Source: Nocardioides sp. Root190 (GTDB taxonomy: Bacteria > Actinomycetota > Actinomycetes > Propionibacteriales > Nocardioidaceae). Taken from it: a stretch of 64,000 nucleotides of DNA. Under the pieces are notes generated by a model. That model worked only from the letters and a program-made list of their open reading frames with translations, was not told where the DNA came from and made no database searches. Where the stretch lies: the NCBI RefSeq assembly GCF_001428565.1, contig NZ_LMIA01000007.1:372001-436000 (forward strand), in the 5' to 3' direction. Shown here piece after piece: positions 54,180-62,743 of this stretch; position 1 is the first letter of the stretch, and the number at the start of each line of letters is the position of its first letter. The position numbers and the translations under genes are program-made.

Positions 54180-55616
54180 ATGGGGACCTCGCGACGCTGG
54201 ACCGCACGTGAACTGATCGAGCTCGTCCTCGACGACGGTTCCTACGAGTCCTGGGATGCTCCGATCGACATCAGCGGGCACCCGGACGACTACCGCGTGG
54301 CGCTCGAGCGGGCTGCGGAGAAGGCCGGAACCGACGAGTCGGTGCTGACCGGCCGCGGCACCGTCAGCGGTCGTCCGGTCGCCTTCGTCGTCAACGAGTT
54401 CGCCTTCCTGGCCGGCTCGATCGGCATCGCGGCGGCGGACCGGATCGCGGCCGCCGTCCGCCGTGCGAGTGCCGAAGGGCTCCCCGTCCTGGCGAGTACT
54501 GCGTCCGGCGGGACCCGCATGCAGGAGGGCACGCGCGCGTTCGTGCAGATGGTCGAGATCTCCCGTGCGCTGATGGAGCACCGCGCTGCGGGCCTGCCGT
54601 ACCTCGTCCACCTGCGGCATCCCACGACCGGCGGCGTCTACGCGTCGTGGGGCTCGCTGGGCCACGTGACCGTCGCCGAGCCCGGCGCGCTGGTGGGCTT
54701 CCTCGGGCCGAAGGTCTACGAGGCCCTCAACGGTGAGCCGTTCCCCGAGGGCGTGCAGCTCGCCGAGAACCTCGCCGCCAAGGGGGTGATCGATGCCGTC
54801 GTTGCGGCCGAGGACCTTCCGGCGCTCGTCGACCATGCGCTCGGCGCCCTGGTCGACCCGCCGGTGGAGCGGACCCTGCCGCGTCGTACTCCCGTCACCG
54901 TCGGCACCACGCTCGACCACCCGGTCTGGGAGGACATCGAGGCCACCCGGGCCCAGGGGCGGGTGGGGGTGCGCGACCTGCTGAGGTACGGCGCGACCAG
55001 CACCCTGCGCCTCAAGGGCACCGACGAGGGCGAGCGCGACGACGCCGTCCTGGTCGCGCTGACCCGCCTCGACGGCCAGCCGTGCGTGCTCGTCGGGCAG
55101 GACCGGTCCCGCCAGAGTGACGCGACACCGCTGGGCCCGGGTGCCCTGCGTGAGGCGCGTCGCGCGATGGAGCTCGCCGAGGAGCTGCGGCTGCCGCTCG
55201 TCACCGTGGTCGACACCCCGGGCGCCGAGCTGTCACAGGCTGCCGAGGAGGGCGCGATGGCCGGCGAGATCGCTCGCTGCATCGCCGGCCTCGTGACGAT
55301 GACGGTGCCGACCGTGTCGGTGATCCTCGGCCAGGGCTGCGGCGGCGGTGCGCTCGCGATGCTGCCCGCCCGGACCGTCCTGGCCACCGAGCGCGGCTGG
55401 CTCTCGCCGCTGCCGCCCGAGGGGGCGAGCGTGATCGTGCACGGCGACACCAGCCACGCCGCGGAGATGGCGGCGTTGCAGAAGGTCGGCGCGCTGGACC
55501 TGCTCGCCAGCGGCGACGTGCACGGCGTGATCCCCGAGCTCGACGGGGACACGCCGGAGACCCTCGCGCGAGCGGTGGTCGCGGAGGTCGCGGCGAGGTT
55601 GTCCGTCGTTGGTTGA
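54180..55616 (+). CDS. Fused AccD-AccA acyl-CoA carboxyltransferase
   Basis: A 478-aa carboxyltransferase with both halves in one chain. The N-terminal, AccD-like half has VLASTASGGTRMQEGTRAFVQM and HPTTGGVYASWGSLGHVTVAEPGALVGFLGP; the C-terminal, AccA-like half has LPLVTVVDTPGAELSQAAEEGAMAGEIARC and ILGQGCGGGALAMLPARTVLA. No zinc ribbon is present at the N-terminus. It carboxylates acetyl-CoA or another acyl-CoA with a biotin carrier encoded elsewhere. Its stop codon lies within the palindromic repeat that fills the next 177 bp. Confidence 0.93.
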   Translation: MGTSRRWTARELIELVLDDGSYESWDAPIDISGHPDDYRVALERAAEKAGTDESVLTGRGTVSGRPVAFVVNEFAFLAGSIGIAAADRIAAAVRRASAEGLPVLASTASGGTRMQEGTRAFVQMVEISRALMEHRAAGLPYLVHLRHPTTGGVYASWGSLGHVTVAEPGALVGFLGPKVYEALNGEPFPEGVQLAENLAAKGVIDAVVAAEDLPALVDHALGALVDPPVERTLPRRTPVTVGTTLDHPVWEDIEATRAQGRVGVRDLLRYGATSTLRLKGTDEGERDDAVLVALTRLDGQPCVLVGQDRSRQSDATPLGPGALREARRAMELAEELRLPLVTVVDTPGAELSQAAEEGAMAGEIARCIAGLVTMTVPTVSVILGQGCGGGALAMLPARTVLATERGWLSPLPPEGASVIVHGDTSHAAEMAALQKVGALDLLASGDVHGVIPELDGDTPETLARAVVAEVAARLSVVG

Positions 55617-55803
55617 GGTGTGAGGCGCGCCAGCGCCGAGCCTCGAAACCCGGTGAGCCGGTGAGCCGGTGCCGGAACTCTCCGGGTGCTCGCGCCTCGC
55701 CACCGGAACGGGTTTCGAGACGCGCCGTCGCGAGCTCGTTCCTCGCTCGCGGGCGCTCCTCAACCTCGGTCGCTGTTGACGCCTTCGCTTCGCTCAGGCG
55801 TCA
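55610..55803. repeat. Compound palindromic repeat between convergent genes
   Basis: This gene-free stretch joins the ends of the AccD-AccA and ketosteroid isomerase genes. CTCGAAACCCG (55642-55652) and CGGGTTTCGAG (55709-55719) form an 11-bp inverted repeat; GGTTGAGGTGTGAGG at the left and TCCTCAACCTCGG at the right are further partial mirror images; tandem GTGAGCCG units lie inside. TGACGCCT (55777-55784) and AGGCGTCA (55796-55803) make a separate hairpin over the isomerase stop. The style is that of intergenic palindromic repeats of high-GC actinobacteria. Probably also a bidirectional terminator. Confidence 0.7.
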
Positions 55804-56174
55804 GCGACCGACATGTCCTCGCCGCTCCAGAACGCGCGCATTCTGGTGATCCGACCCTCGTCGTCGAAGGTCATCACGTCGATCGGGGCGAGGGTGTAGG
55901 TCTGGTCGCCGGCCGTGGTGACGAGCTCGAAGGCGAAGGCCGCCTCGTTGCCGGCGACGCGCACGTGGAGCAGCTTCGCGGACTGCTCGAGGCCGTCGAG
56001 GGCGCCGTAGAACTCGGCGATGGACTCGCGGGTGGTGCGGACCTCGGAGCCGACCGGGTCCTCGACGGTGGCGCCGTCGGCGTACAACGCGACCACATCG
56101 GCCGAGGCGCCGGTGGCGACGAGGTCGACGTACTTCTGGACGATCTCGAGGATCGTCTCCCTGCTGGCGGCCAC
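55794..56174 (-). CDS. ksi: Ketosteroid isomerase (steroid delta5-isomerase)-like protein
   Basis: A 126-aa NTF2-fold protein very like the 3-oxo-delta5-steroid isomerase of Comamonas testosteroni: VQKYVDLVATG, ALYADGATVEDPVGSEVR, SIAEFYG, NEAAFAFE and APIDVMTF line up with that enzyme. All three catalytic positions are present: Tyr15, Asp39 (general base, in VEDPVGSE) and Asp99 (in APID). The enzyme shifts the steroid double bond in ring A/B catabolism. It starts at GTG 56174 after AAGGAG. A KstR-type operator lies 26 nt upstream. Confidence 0.9.
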   Translation of the reverse strand: MAASRETILEIVQKYVDLVATGASADVVALYADGATVEDPVGSEVRTTRESIAEFYGALDGLEQSAKLLHVRVAGNEAAFAFELVTTAGDQTYTLAPIDVMTFDDEGRITRMRAFWSGEDMSVADA

Positions 56175-56200
56175 GGCATCTCCTTGAGTGGGCGAGAAAC

Positions 56201-56214
56201 TAGAACGTGTTCTC
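56201..56214 (-). promoter_or_regulatory. KstR-type operator, ketosteroid isomerase promoter
   Basis: TAGAACGTGTTCTC on the plus strand differs from TnnAACnnGTTnnA only at the last base. On the coding strand its TA end starts TAGTTT, a -10 box; the AAGGAG ribosome site follows before GTG 56174. Confidence 0.72.
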
Positions 56215-56249
56215 GTTGTGCCGAATCTAGCGTGAAGGTCGCATTTTGG

Positions 56250-56351
56250 TAACGTGACGCCGCAAGAGCCCCGGTCCTTGCCGGGGCTCCTCGCACGTCA
56301 GGACACCAGCAACCAAGAAGTGGTGCGTTGAGCAGCCGTCCCCTCGGACGG
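56250..56351 (+). promoter_or_regulatory. purA promoter and structured 5' leader
   Basis: TAACGT (56250-56255) is a -10 box, placing transcription start near 56262. Three hairpins follow: GAGCCCCGG/CCGGGGCTC (56266-56289), CACCA/TGGTG (56304-56325) and CCGTCC/GGACGG (56336-56351). The purA ATG is at 56383 after GAAGGAG. About 120 nt of leader is long for this compact genome, so a regulatory RNA is possible. Confidence 0.4.
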
Positions 56352-56382
56352 AGGGACTCCGTGTCGTAGCGAAGGAGCGAGC

Positions 56383-57666
56383 ATGCCCGCAATCGTGATC
56401 GTCGGCGCCCAGTGGGGCGACGAAGGCAAGGGCAAGGCGACCGACCACCTGGGCAGGCAGGTCGACTACGTCGTGAAGTTCAACGGCGGCAACAACGCCG
56501 GGCACACGGTCGTCATCGGCGACCAGAAGTTCGCCCTGCACCTCCTGCCGAGCGGCATCCTCACGCCCGGCTGCACGCCGGTCATCGGCAACGGCGTCGT
56601 CGTCGACATCGACGTGTTGTTCCAGGAGATCGACGGTCTCGAGGCGCGCGGCATCGACACCTCCTCCCTCAAGCTCAGCGCCAACGCGCACGTCATCGCC
56701 GACTACAACCGGCAGGTCGACAAGGTCAACGAGCGCTTCCTCGGCAGCCGCCGGATCGGGACAACCGGTCGCGGCATCGGCCCGACGTACGCCGACAAGA
56801 TGAACCGCATCGGCATCCGGATCCAGGACCTCTTCGACGAGAAGATCCTGACCCAGAAGGTCGAGGGCGCGCTCGAGCTCAAGGGCCAGGTCCTCACCAA
56901 GATCTACAACCGCCGCGGCCCGTCGGTCGAGCAGACCGTCGAGGAGCTGCGCAGCCACGCGGAACGGCTCGCGCCGTACGTCTGCGACACGGCGCTCCTG
57001 CTCGGCGAGGCGCTGGACCGCGACGAGGTCGTGCTGCTCGAGGCCGGCCAGGCCACGCTGCTCGACGTCGACCACGGCACCTACCCGTTCGTCACCTCCA
57101 GCAGCGCCACCGCCGGCGGCGCCTGCACCGGCTCCGGCATCCCGCCGACCCGCATCGACCAGGTCATCGCGATCGTGAAGGCCTACACCACGCGCGTCGG
57201 CGAGGGCCCGTTCCCCACCGAGCTGCACGACGACAAGGGCGAGTTCCTGCGCAAGGCCGGCTGGGAGTACGGCACCACGACCGGCCGCCCGCGCCGCTGT
57301 GGCTGGTACGACACCGTCATCGCCCGCTACGCCGCGCGCATCAACGGCGTCACGGACTTCGTCCTCACCAAGCTCGACGTCCTCACTGGACTCGAGCAGG
57401 TGCCGGTCTGCGTCGCGTACGACGTCGACGGCGTGCGTCACGAGGAGATGCCGGTCAACCAGACCGACTTCCACCACGCGGTGCCGATCTACGAGTACCT
57501 CCCCGGCTGGTTCGAGGACCTCACCGAGTGCCGCTCGTTCGAGGATCTCCCGAAGAACGCGCGGGACTACGTCGAGTACGTCGAGGCGCGCTCCGGCGCG
57601 AAGATCTCGGTCATCGGCGTGGGTCCGGAGCGCGAGCAGGCGGTCGTGCGGCACCCGCTGCGCTGA
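56383..57666 (+). CDS. purA: Adenylosuccinate synthetase
   Basis: A 427-aa Pur[19 protein letters not shown] is the GTP-binding P-loop with the catalytic Asp; [29 protein letters not shown] and [22 protein letters not shown] segments are conserved. It converts IMP and aspartate to adenylosuccinate, the first step to AMP. ATG 56383 follows GAAGGAG and the structured leader. The convergent kinase gene follows. Confidence 0.99.
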   Translation: MPAIVIVGAQWGDEGKGKATDHLGRQVDYVVKFNGGNNAGHTVVIGDQKFALHLLPSGILTPGCTPVIGNGVVVDIDVLFQEIDGLEARGIDTSSLKLSANAHVIADYNRQVDKVNERFLGSRRIGTTGRGIGPTYADKMNRIGIRIQDLFDEKILTQKVEGALELKGQVLTKIYNRRGPSVEQTVEELRSHAERLAPYVCDTALLLGEALDRDEVVLLEAGQATLLDVDHGTYPFVTSSSATAGGACTGSGIPPTRIDQVIAIVKAYTTRVGEGPFPTELHDDKGEFLRKAGWEYGTTTGRPRRCGWYDTVIARYAARINGVTDFVLTKLDVLTGLEQVPVCVAYDVDGVRHEEMPVNQTDFHHAVPIYEYLPGWFEDLTECRSFEDLPKNARDYVEYVEARSGAKISVIGVGPEREQAVVRHPLR

Positions 57667-57684
57667 GCCACCGGGCCCGGCAGG

Positions 57685-59778
57685 TCAGGACACCGTCACG
57701 AAGCCGTCGGTGCACTCGTCCCCGCAGGGGAGCGATCCCCACGACTGGCCCTCGGCGAAGGACGTGCCGTCGGAGAGGTGGACCATGAGCTCGATCGAGT
57801 CGTCCTCGCCGTCACGGACCTGGACGAGGTCGGCGTCGCCGTCCCCGTCGACGTCGCTGAGGGCGACGCTGCGGACGTCTCCGCTGAGGGCGTTGTCCAG
57901 CGCCTCGTCCTTGCCGATGGCCTCGGCCACCTGCCACCAGACGGTGCGCTCGGCGATGGCGTCGCCCTCGACCTCGTAGACGAAGTAGCGCGCCTGGGTG
58001 GAGCTGAGGATGCCGATCTCGTCGGCGCCGTCGCCGTCGACGTCGCCGATCGACCAGCTGGCCAGGATCGGGCTCACCACCGGGTCGACCAGGTCCTGGC
58101 TGGTGGTCGCGGACAGCTCGCCGTCCTGGGCCGTGAGCACGGTCGCGGTGCCTCCGGAGGTGTCGCCCTCGGTCCAGTAGAGGATCTCGTCGGTGCCGTC
58201 CCCGTCGAAGTCCCCGGTCCAGATCTGCCCGTCGGGGAGGTCGGAGCGGAACCACTGCTCGGGCTCGGCGAAGCCGCCGTCCTCGGCGAGCGCGACGTGG
58301 ATGCTGTTGCCGCCCTCGTCGGGCTCGCCGAGCATGACCAGGTCGTCGCTCCCGTCGCCGTCGACGTCGCCGGTCTTGATGTTGTGGCGCTTGATGTCGA
58401 ACACCGGGTCGAGGACCAGGTCGATCGTCGAGTCGGGGCTGCTGTTGTCGGTCGGGACGACGTGCACGCGCAGCTCACCGTCGTCCTCGTCGAGCCACAG
58501 GACCTCGGGACCGCCGTCCCCGTCGGTGTCGCCGACGATCGGGAAGGTGTCCTCTCCGGGACCGGGCACCGGTGAGCCGAACTGCTTGCCGGTGGAGGAC
58601 ACCCGCCAGAGCGGCAGCGGGCTGATCGTCTCGCCGAGCCGGAACTGGCGCAGGAGCACGTCGCCGCGGCCGTCGCCGTCGATGTCGCCGGCCACGGCCG
58701 GCTCGGACCGACGGTCCTCGCCTCCGGTGGCGTCGTCACCGCGAGCGATCGCCCAGGTGGCGATCCCGCCACCGACGAGTGCGAGCGCGGCGACGCCGAC
58801 CAGCACGGGCGCCCACCGGCCACGGCCGGACTTCTGCGCAGCAGGAGGGCCGGGCGGGGGAGGCGGTGGCGGAGGCGCGTCACGGACGACGGTCGTCGCG
58901 TCGGGTGCGGAGGCCGGGCCCTGGACCGTCGCGTCGGGGGCCCGCGCGGCGAGTCGCTCGAGGTCGGCGCGCAGGTCGGAGGCGTGGGTGTACCTCTCGG
59001 CGGGGTCCTTGGCGAGGGCCCGCTCGATGACGGCGTTGAGCTCCTCGATGAACGGCCCCGCGCCGGGGAGCCGCGGGATCGGTGCCTGCTGGTGGGCGAG
59101 CGCCACCTGGACGTCCGTGCCCTGGAACGGCTCCCGCCCGGTCAGGCAGGTCCACAGGAGGACCCCGACGGCGTACAGGTCGCTGGCCGGCGTCGCCGGC
59201 AGGCCTGCGGTGCGCTCGGGGGACAAGTAGGACCACGTGCCCGCGACCATGCCGGCCGCCGTCGGCGCCGGGCCCTCGACGCCCTCGGACCGGGCGATGC
59301 CGAAGTCGCAGAGGTAGGCGTGGATGTCGGCTCCCTCGCCGCGGCGCAGCAGGACGTTGCCGGGCTTCACGTCGCGGTGGATGACCCCCACGCGGTGCGC
59401 GTCGCCGAGTCCTCGGGTGACCTGGGCGCACACCTCGAGGGCGCGCCGTGCGGGCATCGCGCCGTGGGCGGCGATCTCGGCAGTCAGGTCCGTTCCGTCG
59501 ACGTACTGGGTGACGATGTACGGCGTCCCGTCGACCTCGTCGTGGTCGTGGATCGCGATCACGTGGGGTGAGTCCAGCAGGGCGAGCGCCGCGGCCTCGG
59601 CCTGGAACCTGGCCCGGAACTCCGGCGACTGGGCGAGCACGCCGGTGATCACCTTGATGGCGACGGTGCGGTTCAGGCGTTGGTCGGTCGCGGCGAAGAC
59701 GATGCCCATCCCGCCCTGGCCGAGGACGCGGTCGAGGCGGTAGCGGCCGAGCTCCTCGCCCACCTGGGGGACGCGCAT
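57685..59778 (-). CDS. Ser/Thr protein kinase with extracellular FG-GAP/VCBS-type repeats
   Basis: A 697-aa transmembrane kinase. The kinase domain (residues 10-270) has GQGGMGIV, VAIKVI, HRDVKPGNVLL, CDFGIA and GTWSYLSPE. A Pro-rich linker and one membrane helix (about residues 335-352, WAPVLVGVAALALVGGGIATW) lead to an outer part with six repeats of the DxDGDG type (DIDGDGRGD, DTDGDGGPE, DVDGDGSDD, DFDGDGTDE, DVDGDGADE, DVDGDGDAD), as in FG-GAP/VCBS propellers that bind calcium. No PASTA domain is present. ATG 59778 is set by the kinase start and a GGGAG ribosome site. A surface-sensing role is inferred. Confidence 0.92.
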   Translation of the reverse strand: MRVPQVGEELGRYRLDRVLGQGGMGIVFAATDQRLNRTVAIKVITGVLAQSPEFRARFQAEAAALALLDSPHVIAIHDHDEVDGTPYIVTQYVDGTDLTAEIAAHGAMPARRALEVCAQVTRGLGDAHRVGVIHRDVKPGNVLLRRGEGADIHAYLCDFGIARSEGVEGPAPTAAGMVAGTWSYLSPERTAGLPATPASDLYAVGVLLWTCLTGREPFQGTDVQVALAHQQAPIPRLPGAGPFIEELNAVIERALAKDPAERYTHASDLRADLERLAARAPDATVQGPASAPDATTVVRDAPPPPPPPPGPPAAQKSGRGRWAPVLVGVAALALVGGGIATWAIARGDDATGGEDRRSEPAVAGDIDGDGRGDVLLRQFRLGETISPLPLWRVSSTGKQFGSPVPGPGEDTFPIVGDTDGDGGPEVLWLDEDDGELRVHVVPTDNSSPDSTIDLVLDPVFDIKRHNIKTGDVDGDGSDDLVMLGEPDEGGNSIHVALAEDGGFAEPEQWFRSDLPDGQIWTGDFDGDGTDEILYWTEGDTSGGTATVLTAQDGELSATTSQDLVDPVVSPILASWSIGDVDGDGADEIGILSSTQARYFVYEVEGDAIAERTVWWQVAEAIGKDEALDNALSGDVRSVALSDVDGDGDADLVQVRDGEDDSIELMVHLSDGTSFAEGQSWGSLPCGDECTDGFVTVS

Positions 59779-59825
59779 GGGGACTCCCGAGATCGTGGGG
59801 GACAACAGGGCGCCAGTGTGCCTGA

Positions 59826-60467
59826 TCAGTCCAGACCGGCGACCTGCCGGGCCGTCGTACGGAAGTCGGTGGCCACGTCGCGGCCGTCCAGGTAGCTGCC
59901 GACGAGCATGGCGTCGCGCAGCAGGACGAGTGCGGCCGCGGTGGCGGCCGGGTCGGCGACCTCCGCGCCCGTGGCGATGGCCGTCAGGGTGGCGCGGAAC
60001 CAGTCCCGGTGCTGGCGCACGACCTGACGCACCGGGCCGTCGGCGTCGGGGAACTCCGCGCTGGCGTTGATGAACGGGCACCCGCGGGTGTGCAGGCGGG
60101 TCGCGTCGTCGGCGACGCCGTCGATGACCAGCCCGAGCAGGTCGCGCGGCCCGAGGTCGGCTGTGGCCGCTGCGTCGGCGGCCGCGGCGAAGAGTCCCCG
60201 GATCGTCGCGTCCTCGTGCTCGAGGTAGGCGACGACGAGCGCCTCCTTGCCGGGGAAGTGGCGGTACATCGTGGCCCGGGTGACGCCCGCCTCGGCGAGG
60301 ACGCGGTCGACGCCGACACCGTTGATGCCCTCGGCGTAGAAGAGCCGCGTCGCCGTACGCAGCAGTCGCTCACGGGGTTCGGAGACCTTGTCGGTCCGCG
60401 GCGGCGGGGCATCGGGCACGGCCCTGATCCTAGGCGCCGAAAAAACTTGCCCCTTGACGGAATGCAT
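59826..60467 (-). CDS. TetR-family repressor
   Basis: A 213-aa TetR regulator. The HTH is in RERLLRTATRLFYAEGINGVGVDRVLAEAGVTRATMYRHFPGKEALVVAYL. The C-terminal domain begins RGLFAAAADAAATAD and contains RLHTRGCPFINASAEFPDADGP, as in the TetR_C group that controls hydrolases and oxidoreductases. ATG 60467 has GGAGG 6 nt before it; GTG 60419 is the shorter alternative. It is divergent from the alpha/beta hydrolase, with an operator between. Confidence 0.92.
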   Translation of the reverse strand: MHSVKGQVFSAPRIRAVPDAPPPRTDKVSEPRERLLRTATRLFYAEGINGVGVDRVLAEAGVTRATMYRHFPGKEALVVAYLEHEDATIRGLFAAAADAAATADLGPRDLLGLVIDGVADDATRLHTRGCPFINASAEFPDADGPVRQVVRQHRDWFRATLTAIATGAEVADPAATAAALVLLRDAMLVGSYLDGRDVATDFRTTARQVAGLD

Positions 60468-60497
60468 CGCGGACCTCCACAGTTGAGCCAGACAACA

Positions 60498-60511
60498 AGA
60501 ACGAACGTTCT
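60498..60511. promoter_or_regulatory. TetR operator between divergent genes
   Basis: AGAACG-AA-CGTTCT is a perfect inverted repeat with a 2-nt spacer, 31 nt from the tetR start and 38 nt from the hydrolase start. Its half-site AGAAC resembles that of the KstR-type sites, but the AA centre and CGTTCT arm fail the TnnAACnnGTTnnA spacing. Confidence 0.65.
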
Positions 60512-60548
60512 ATCTCTCAAGGATAGGACCTCACCCAAGGAGAAAGCC

Positions 60549-61421
60549 ATGACCACCACCACCGCCGCCAGCACCGTCACCACCCGCGAGGCCGCCGAGG
60601 TCGCCGCAGCCAACGCGTCGGGCCGCCAGCCCGTTGTCTTCGTCCACGGCCTCTGGCTGCTGCACAGCAGCTGGGACGCCTGGAAGACCTACGTCGAGGA
60701 GCAGGGGTACGCCGCCGTCTCGGTCGACTGGCCCGATGACGCCGCCGACGTCGCGGCAGCCCGCGCCGACGCCGACTCGCTCGCCGGCACCTCGGTCGTC
60801 GACGTCGCCGATCACGTCGAGGCCGTCATCGCCGGCCTGGACCGCAAGCCGGTCGTGATCGGCCACTCCTTCGGCGGGCTGCTCGTCCAGATCATCGCCG
60901 GACGCGGCATCGCCGCCGGCACGGTCGCGATCGACCCCGCCCCCAGCAAGGGAGTCCTGCCGCTGCCGCTCTCCGCGCTCAAGGCATCCTTCCCGGTCCT
61001 GGGCAACCCGCTCAACCACGGCCGCACGGTCACGCTGACCTTCGACCAGTTCCGCTACGGCTTCGCCAACGCTGTCTCGGAGGAGGAGGCCCGCGAGCTC
61101 TACGCCGCTGCCCACACCCCCGCCCCCGGCCGCCCGCTCTTCCAGGCGGCGACCGCGAACCTCAACCCCTGGGCGAAGACCAAGGCCGTCAAGAAGAACG
61201 CCGACCGTGGCCCGTTGCTCGTCGTGACCGGCGAGAACGACCACATCGTCCCGTTCGCGATGGCCAACGCGGCCTACAAGCTGCAGCGCAGGAACAAGCA
61301 CCACGCCACCGAGATCGTCGAGATCGCCGGCGTCGGCCACTCGCTGGTCATCGACAGCCACTGGCGCGAGGTCGCCGACGTGGCGCTGGAGTTCCTGGGA
61401 CGCAACGGACTCGGCGCCTGA
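60549..61421 (+). CDS. Alpha/beta-hydrolase
   Basis: A 290-aa hydrolase. VVFVHGLWLLHSSWDAW supplies the oxyanion region, VIGHSFGGLLVQ the nucleophile elbow with Ser, TGENDHIVP the acid Asp, and GVGHSLV the catalytic His. The middle (lid) region is about 100 residues. It begins at ATG 60549 after AAGGAG. It is divergent from the TetR gene and is probably its target. The substrate is unknown (an ester, lactone or epoxide). Confidence 0.93.
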   Translation: MTTTTAASTVTTREAAEVAAANASGRQPVVFVHGLWLLHSSWDAWKTYVEEQGYAAVSVDWPDDAADVAAARADADSLAGTSVVDVADHVEAVIAGLDRKPVVIGHSFGGLLVQIIAGRGIAAGTVAIDPAPSKGVLPLPLSALKASFPVLGNPLNHGRTVTLTFDQFRYGFANAVSEEEARELYAAAHTPAPGRPLFQAATANLNPWAKTKAVKKNADRGPLLVVTGENDHIVPFAMANAAYKLQRRNKHHATEIVEIAGVGHSLVIDSHWREVADVALEFLGRNGLGA

Positions 61422-61439
61422 GCCACCGAGCCGGACGAA

Positions 61440-61445
61440 TAGGAT
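61440..61445 (+). promoter_or_regulatory. -10 box TAGGAT of a leaderless purD promoter
   Basis: TAGGAT ends 8 nt before GTG 61454, with no ribosome site between. Confidence 0.5.
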
Positions 61446-61453
61446 CGACTCCC

Positions 61454-62743
61454 GTGAAGACCCTCGTGATCGGCACCGGTGGCCGCGAGCACGCGCTCGC
61501 GCTCGCGCTCTCCCGCGACCCGTCCGTGACGGAGGTGCACGCGGCCCCGGGCAACCCGGGCATCGGAGCCTTCGCGAGCTTGCACGACGTCGAGGTGATG
61601 GACGGCGCGGCGATCGCCGAGCTGGCCCGGGAGATCGGTGCCGACCTCGTCATCGTCGGCCCCGAGGCACCGCTGGTCGCGGGTGTCGCCGACGCAGTTC
61701 GCGCCGTGGGGATCCCGGTCTTCGGACCGTCCGCCGCGGCCGCCCGGCTCGAGGGGTCCAAGGCCTTCTCCAAGGAGGTCATGGCTGCGGCCGGCGTACC
61801 CACCGCGGGTTCGCGCACCTGCACCACCCCCGATCAGGTCGCTGCCGCACTCGACGAGTTCGGGGCGCCGTACGTCGTCAAGGACGACGCCCTCGCGGCA
61901 GGCAAGGGCGTCGTGGTCACCCGCGACCGGGACGAGGCCGTGGCCCACGCGGCGGCCTGCGGGACAGTCGTGATCGAGGAGTTCCTCGACGGTCCCGAGG
62001 TCTCCCTGTTCGCCGTGTGCGACGGCACGACCGCGCACGCACTGCAGCCGGCCCAGGACTTCAAGCGCATCTTCGACGGCGGCCGCGGCCCGAACACCGG
62101 CGGGATGGGCTCCTACTCCCCGCTCGCGTGGGCGCCTGTCGACCTCGCCACCACCGTTCTCGCCACCGTCGTGCAGCCGACCCTGGACGAGATGGTCCGC
62201 CGTGGCGCGCCGTTCGTCGGCTGCCTCTACGTCGGCCTCGCGCTGACCGATGCCGGCCCCCGGGTCATCGAGTTCAACTGCCGCTTCGGTGACCCCGACA
62301 TCCAGCCGGTGCTGGCCGTCCTCGAGTCGCCGCTCGGCGAGCTCCTGCACGGTGCCGCCGAGGGCCGCCTCGCCGGGATCGCCGCACCGACCTTCCGCGA
62401 CGCCGCCTCGGTGACCGTGGTGCTCGCCTCGGCCGGCTACCCCGAGTCCTCCTCCAAGGGCGACGTCATCACCGGCGTCGGCGTCGCCAACGGCGTCACC
62501 GACGTCGACGTGATCCACGCCGGCACCGCACTCGTCGAGGACCCCGACGGTTCCGGCCAGCAGCTCGTGACCGCCGGCGGCCGGGTGCTCGCGGTCCGTG
62601 CGATCGGGTACGACGTCGCCGACGCCCGCGCCCGGGCCTACGCCGCCGCCGACCTGATCTCCTTCGACGGCCAGCAGCGTCGCTCGGACATCGCCGCCGA
62701 GCCGCTCGGGGTCATCGAGGGCGCATCCCTCAAGGACGACTGA
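61454..62743 (+). CDS. purD: Phosphoribosylamine-glycine ligase
   Basis: A 429-aa ATP-grasp ligase. The N-domain starts VIGTGGREHALALALSRDPSV; VIVGPEAPLVAGVAD, KDDALAAGKGVVVTRDRDEA and GPRVIEFNCRFGDPDIQPVLAVLESPLGELL are its conserved parts. It makes glycinamide ribonucleotide in purine synthesis. GTG 61454 is supported by a leaderless-type promoter. A GNAT gene begins on the base right after the stop codon, so the two are co-transcribed. Confidence 0.98.
   Translation: MKTLVIGTGGREHALALALSRDPSVTEVHAAPGNPGIGAFASLHDVEVMDGAAIAELAREIGADLVIVGPEAPLVAGVADAVRAVGIPVFGPSAAAARLEGSKAFSKEVMAAAGVPTAGSRTCTTPDQVAAALDEFGAPYVVKDDALAAGKGVVVTRDRDEAVAHAAACGTVVIEEFLDGPEVSLFAVCDGTTAHALQPAQDFKRIFDGGRGPNTGGMGSYSPLAWAPVDLATTVLATVVQPTLDEMVRRGAPFVGCLYVGLALTDAGPRVIEFNCRFGDPDIQPVLAVLESPLGELLHGAAEGRLAGIAAPTFRDAASVTVVLASAGYPESSSKGDVITGVGVANGVTDVDVIHAGTALVEDPDGSGQQLVTAGGRVLAVRAIGYDVADARARAYAAADLISFDGQQRRSDIAAEPLGVIEGASLKDD

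Noticed and set aside
60498..60511. A fourth KstR-type site
   Set aside because: Spacing and right arm fail the TnnAACnnGTTnnA pattern; its position between tetR and the hydrolase indicates the local TetR.
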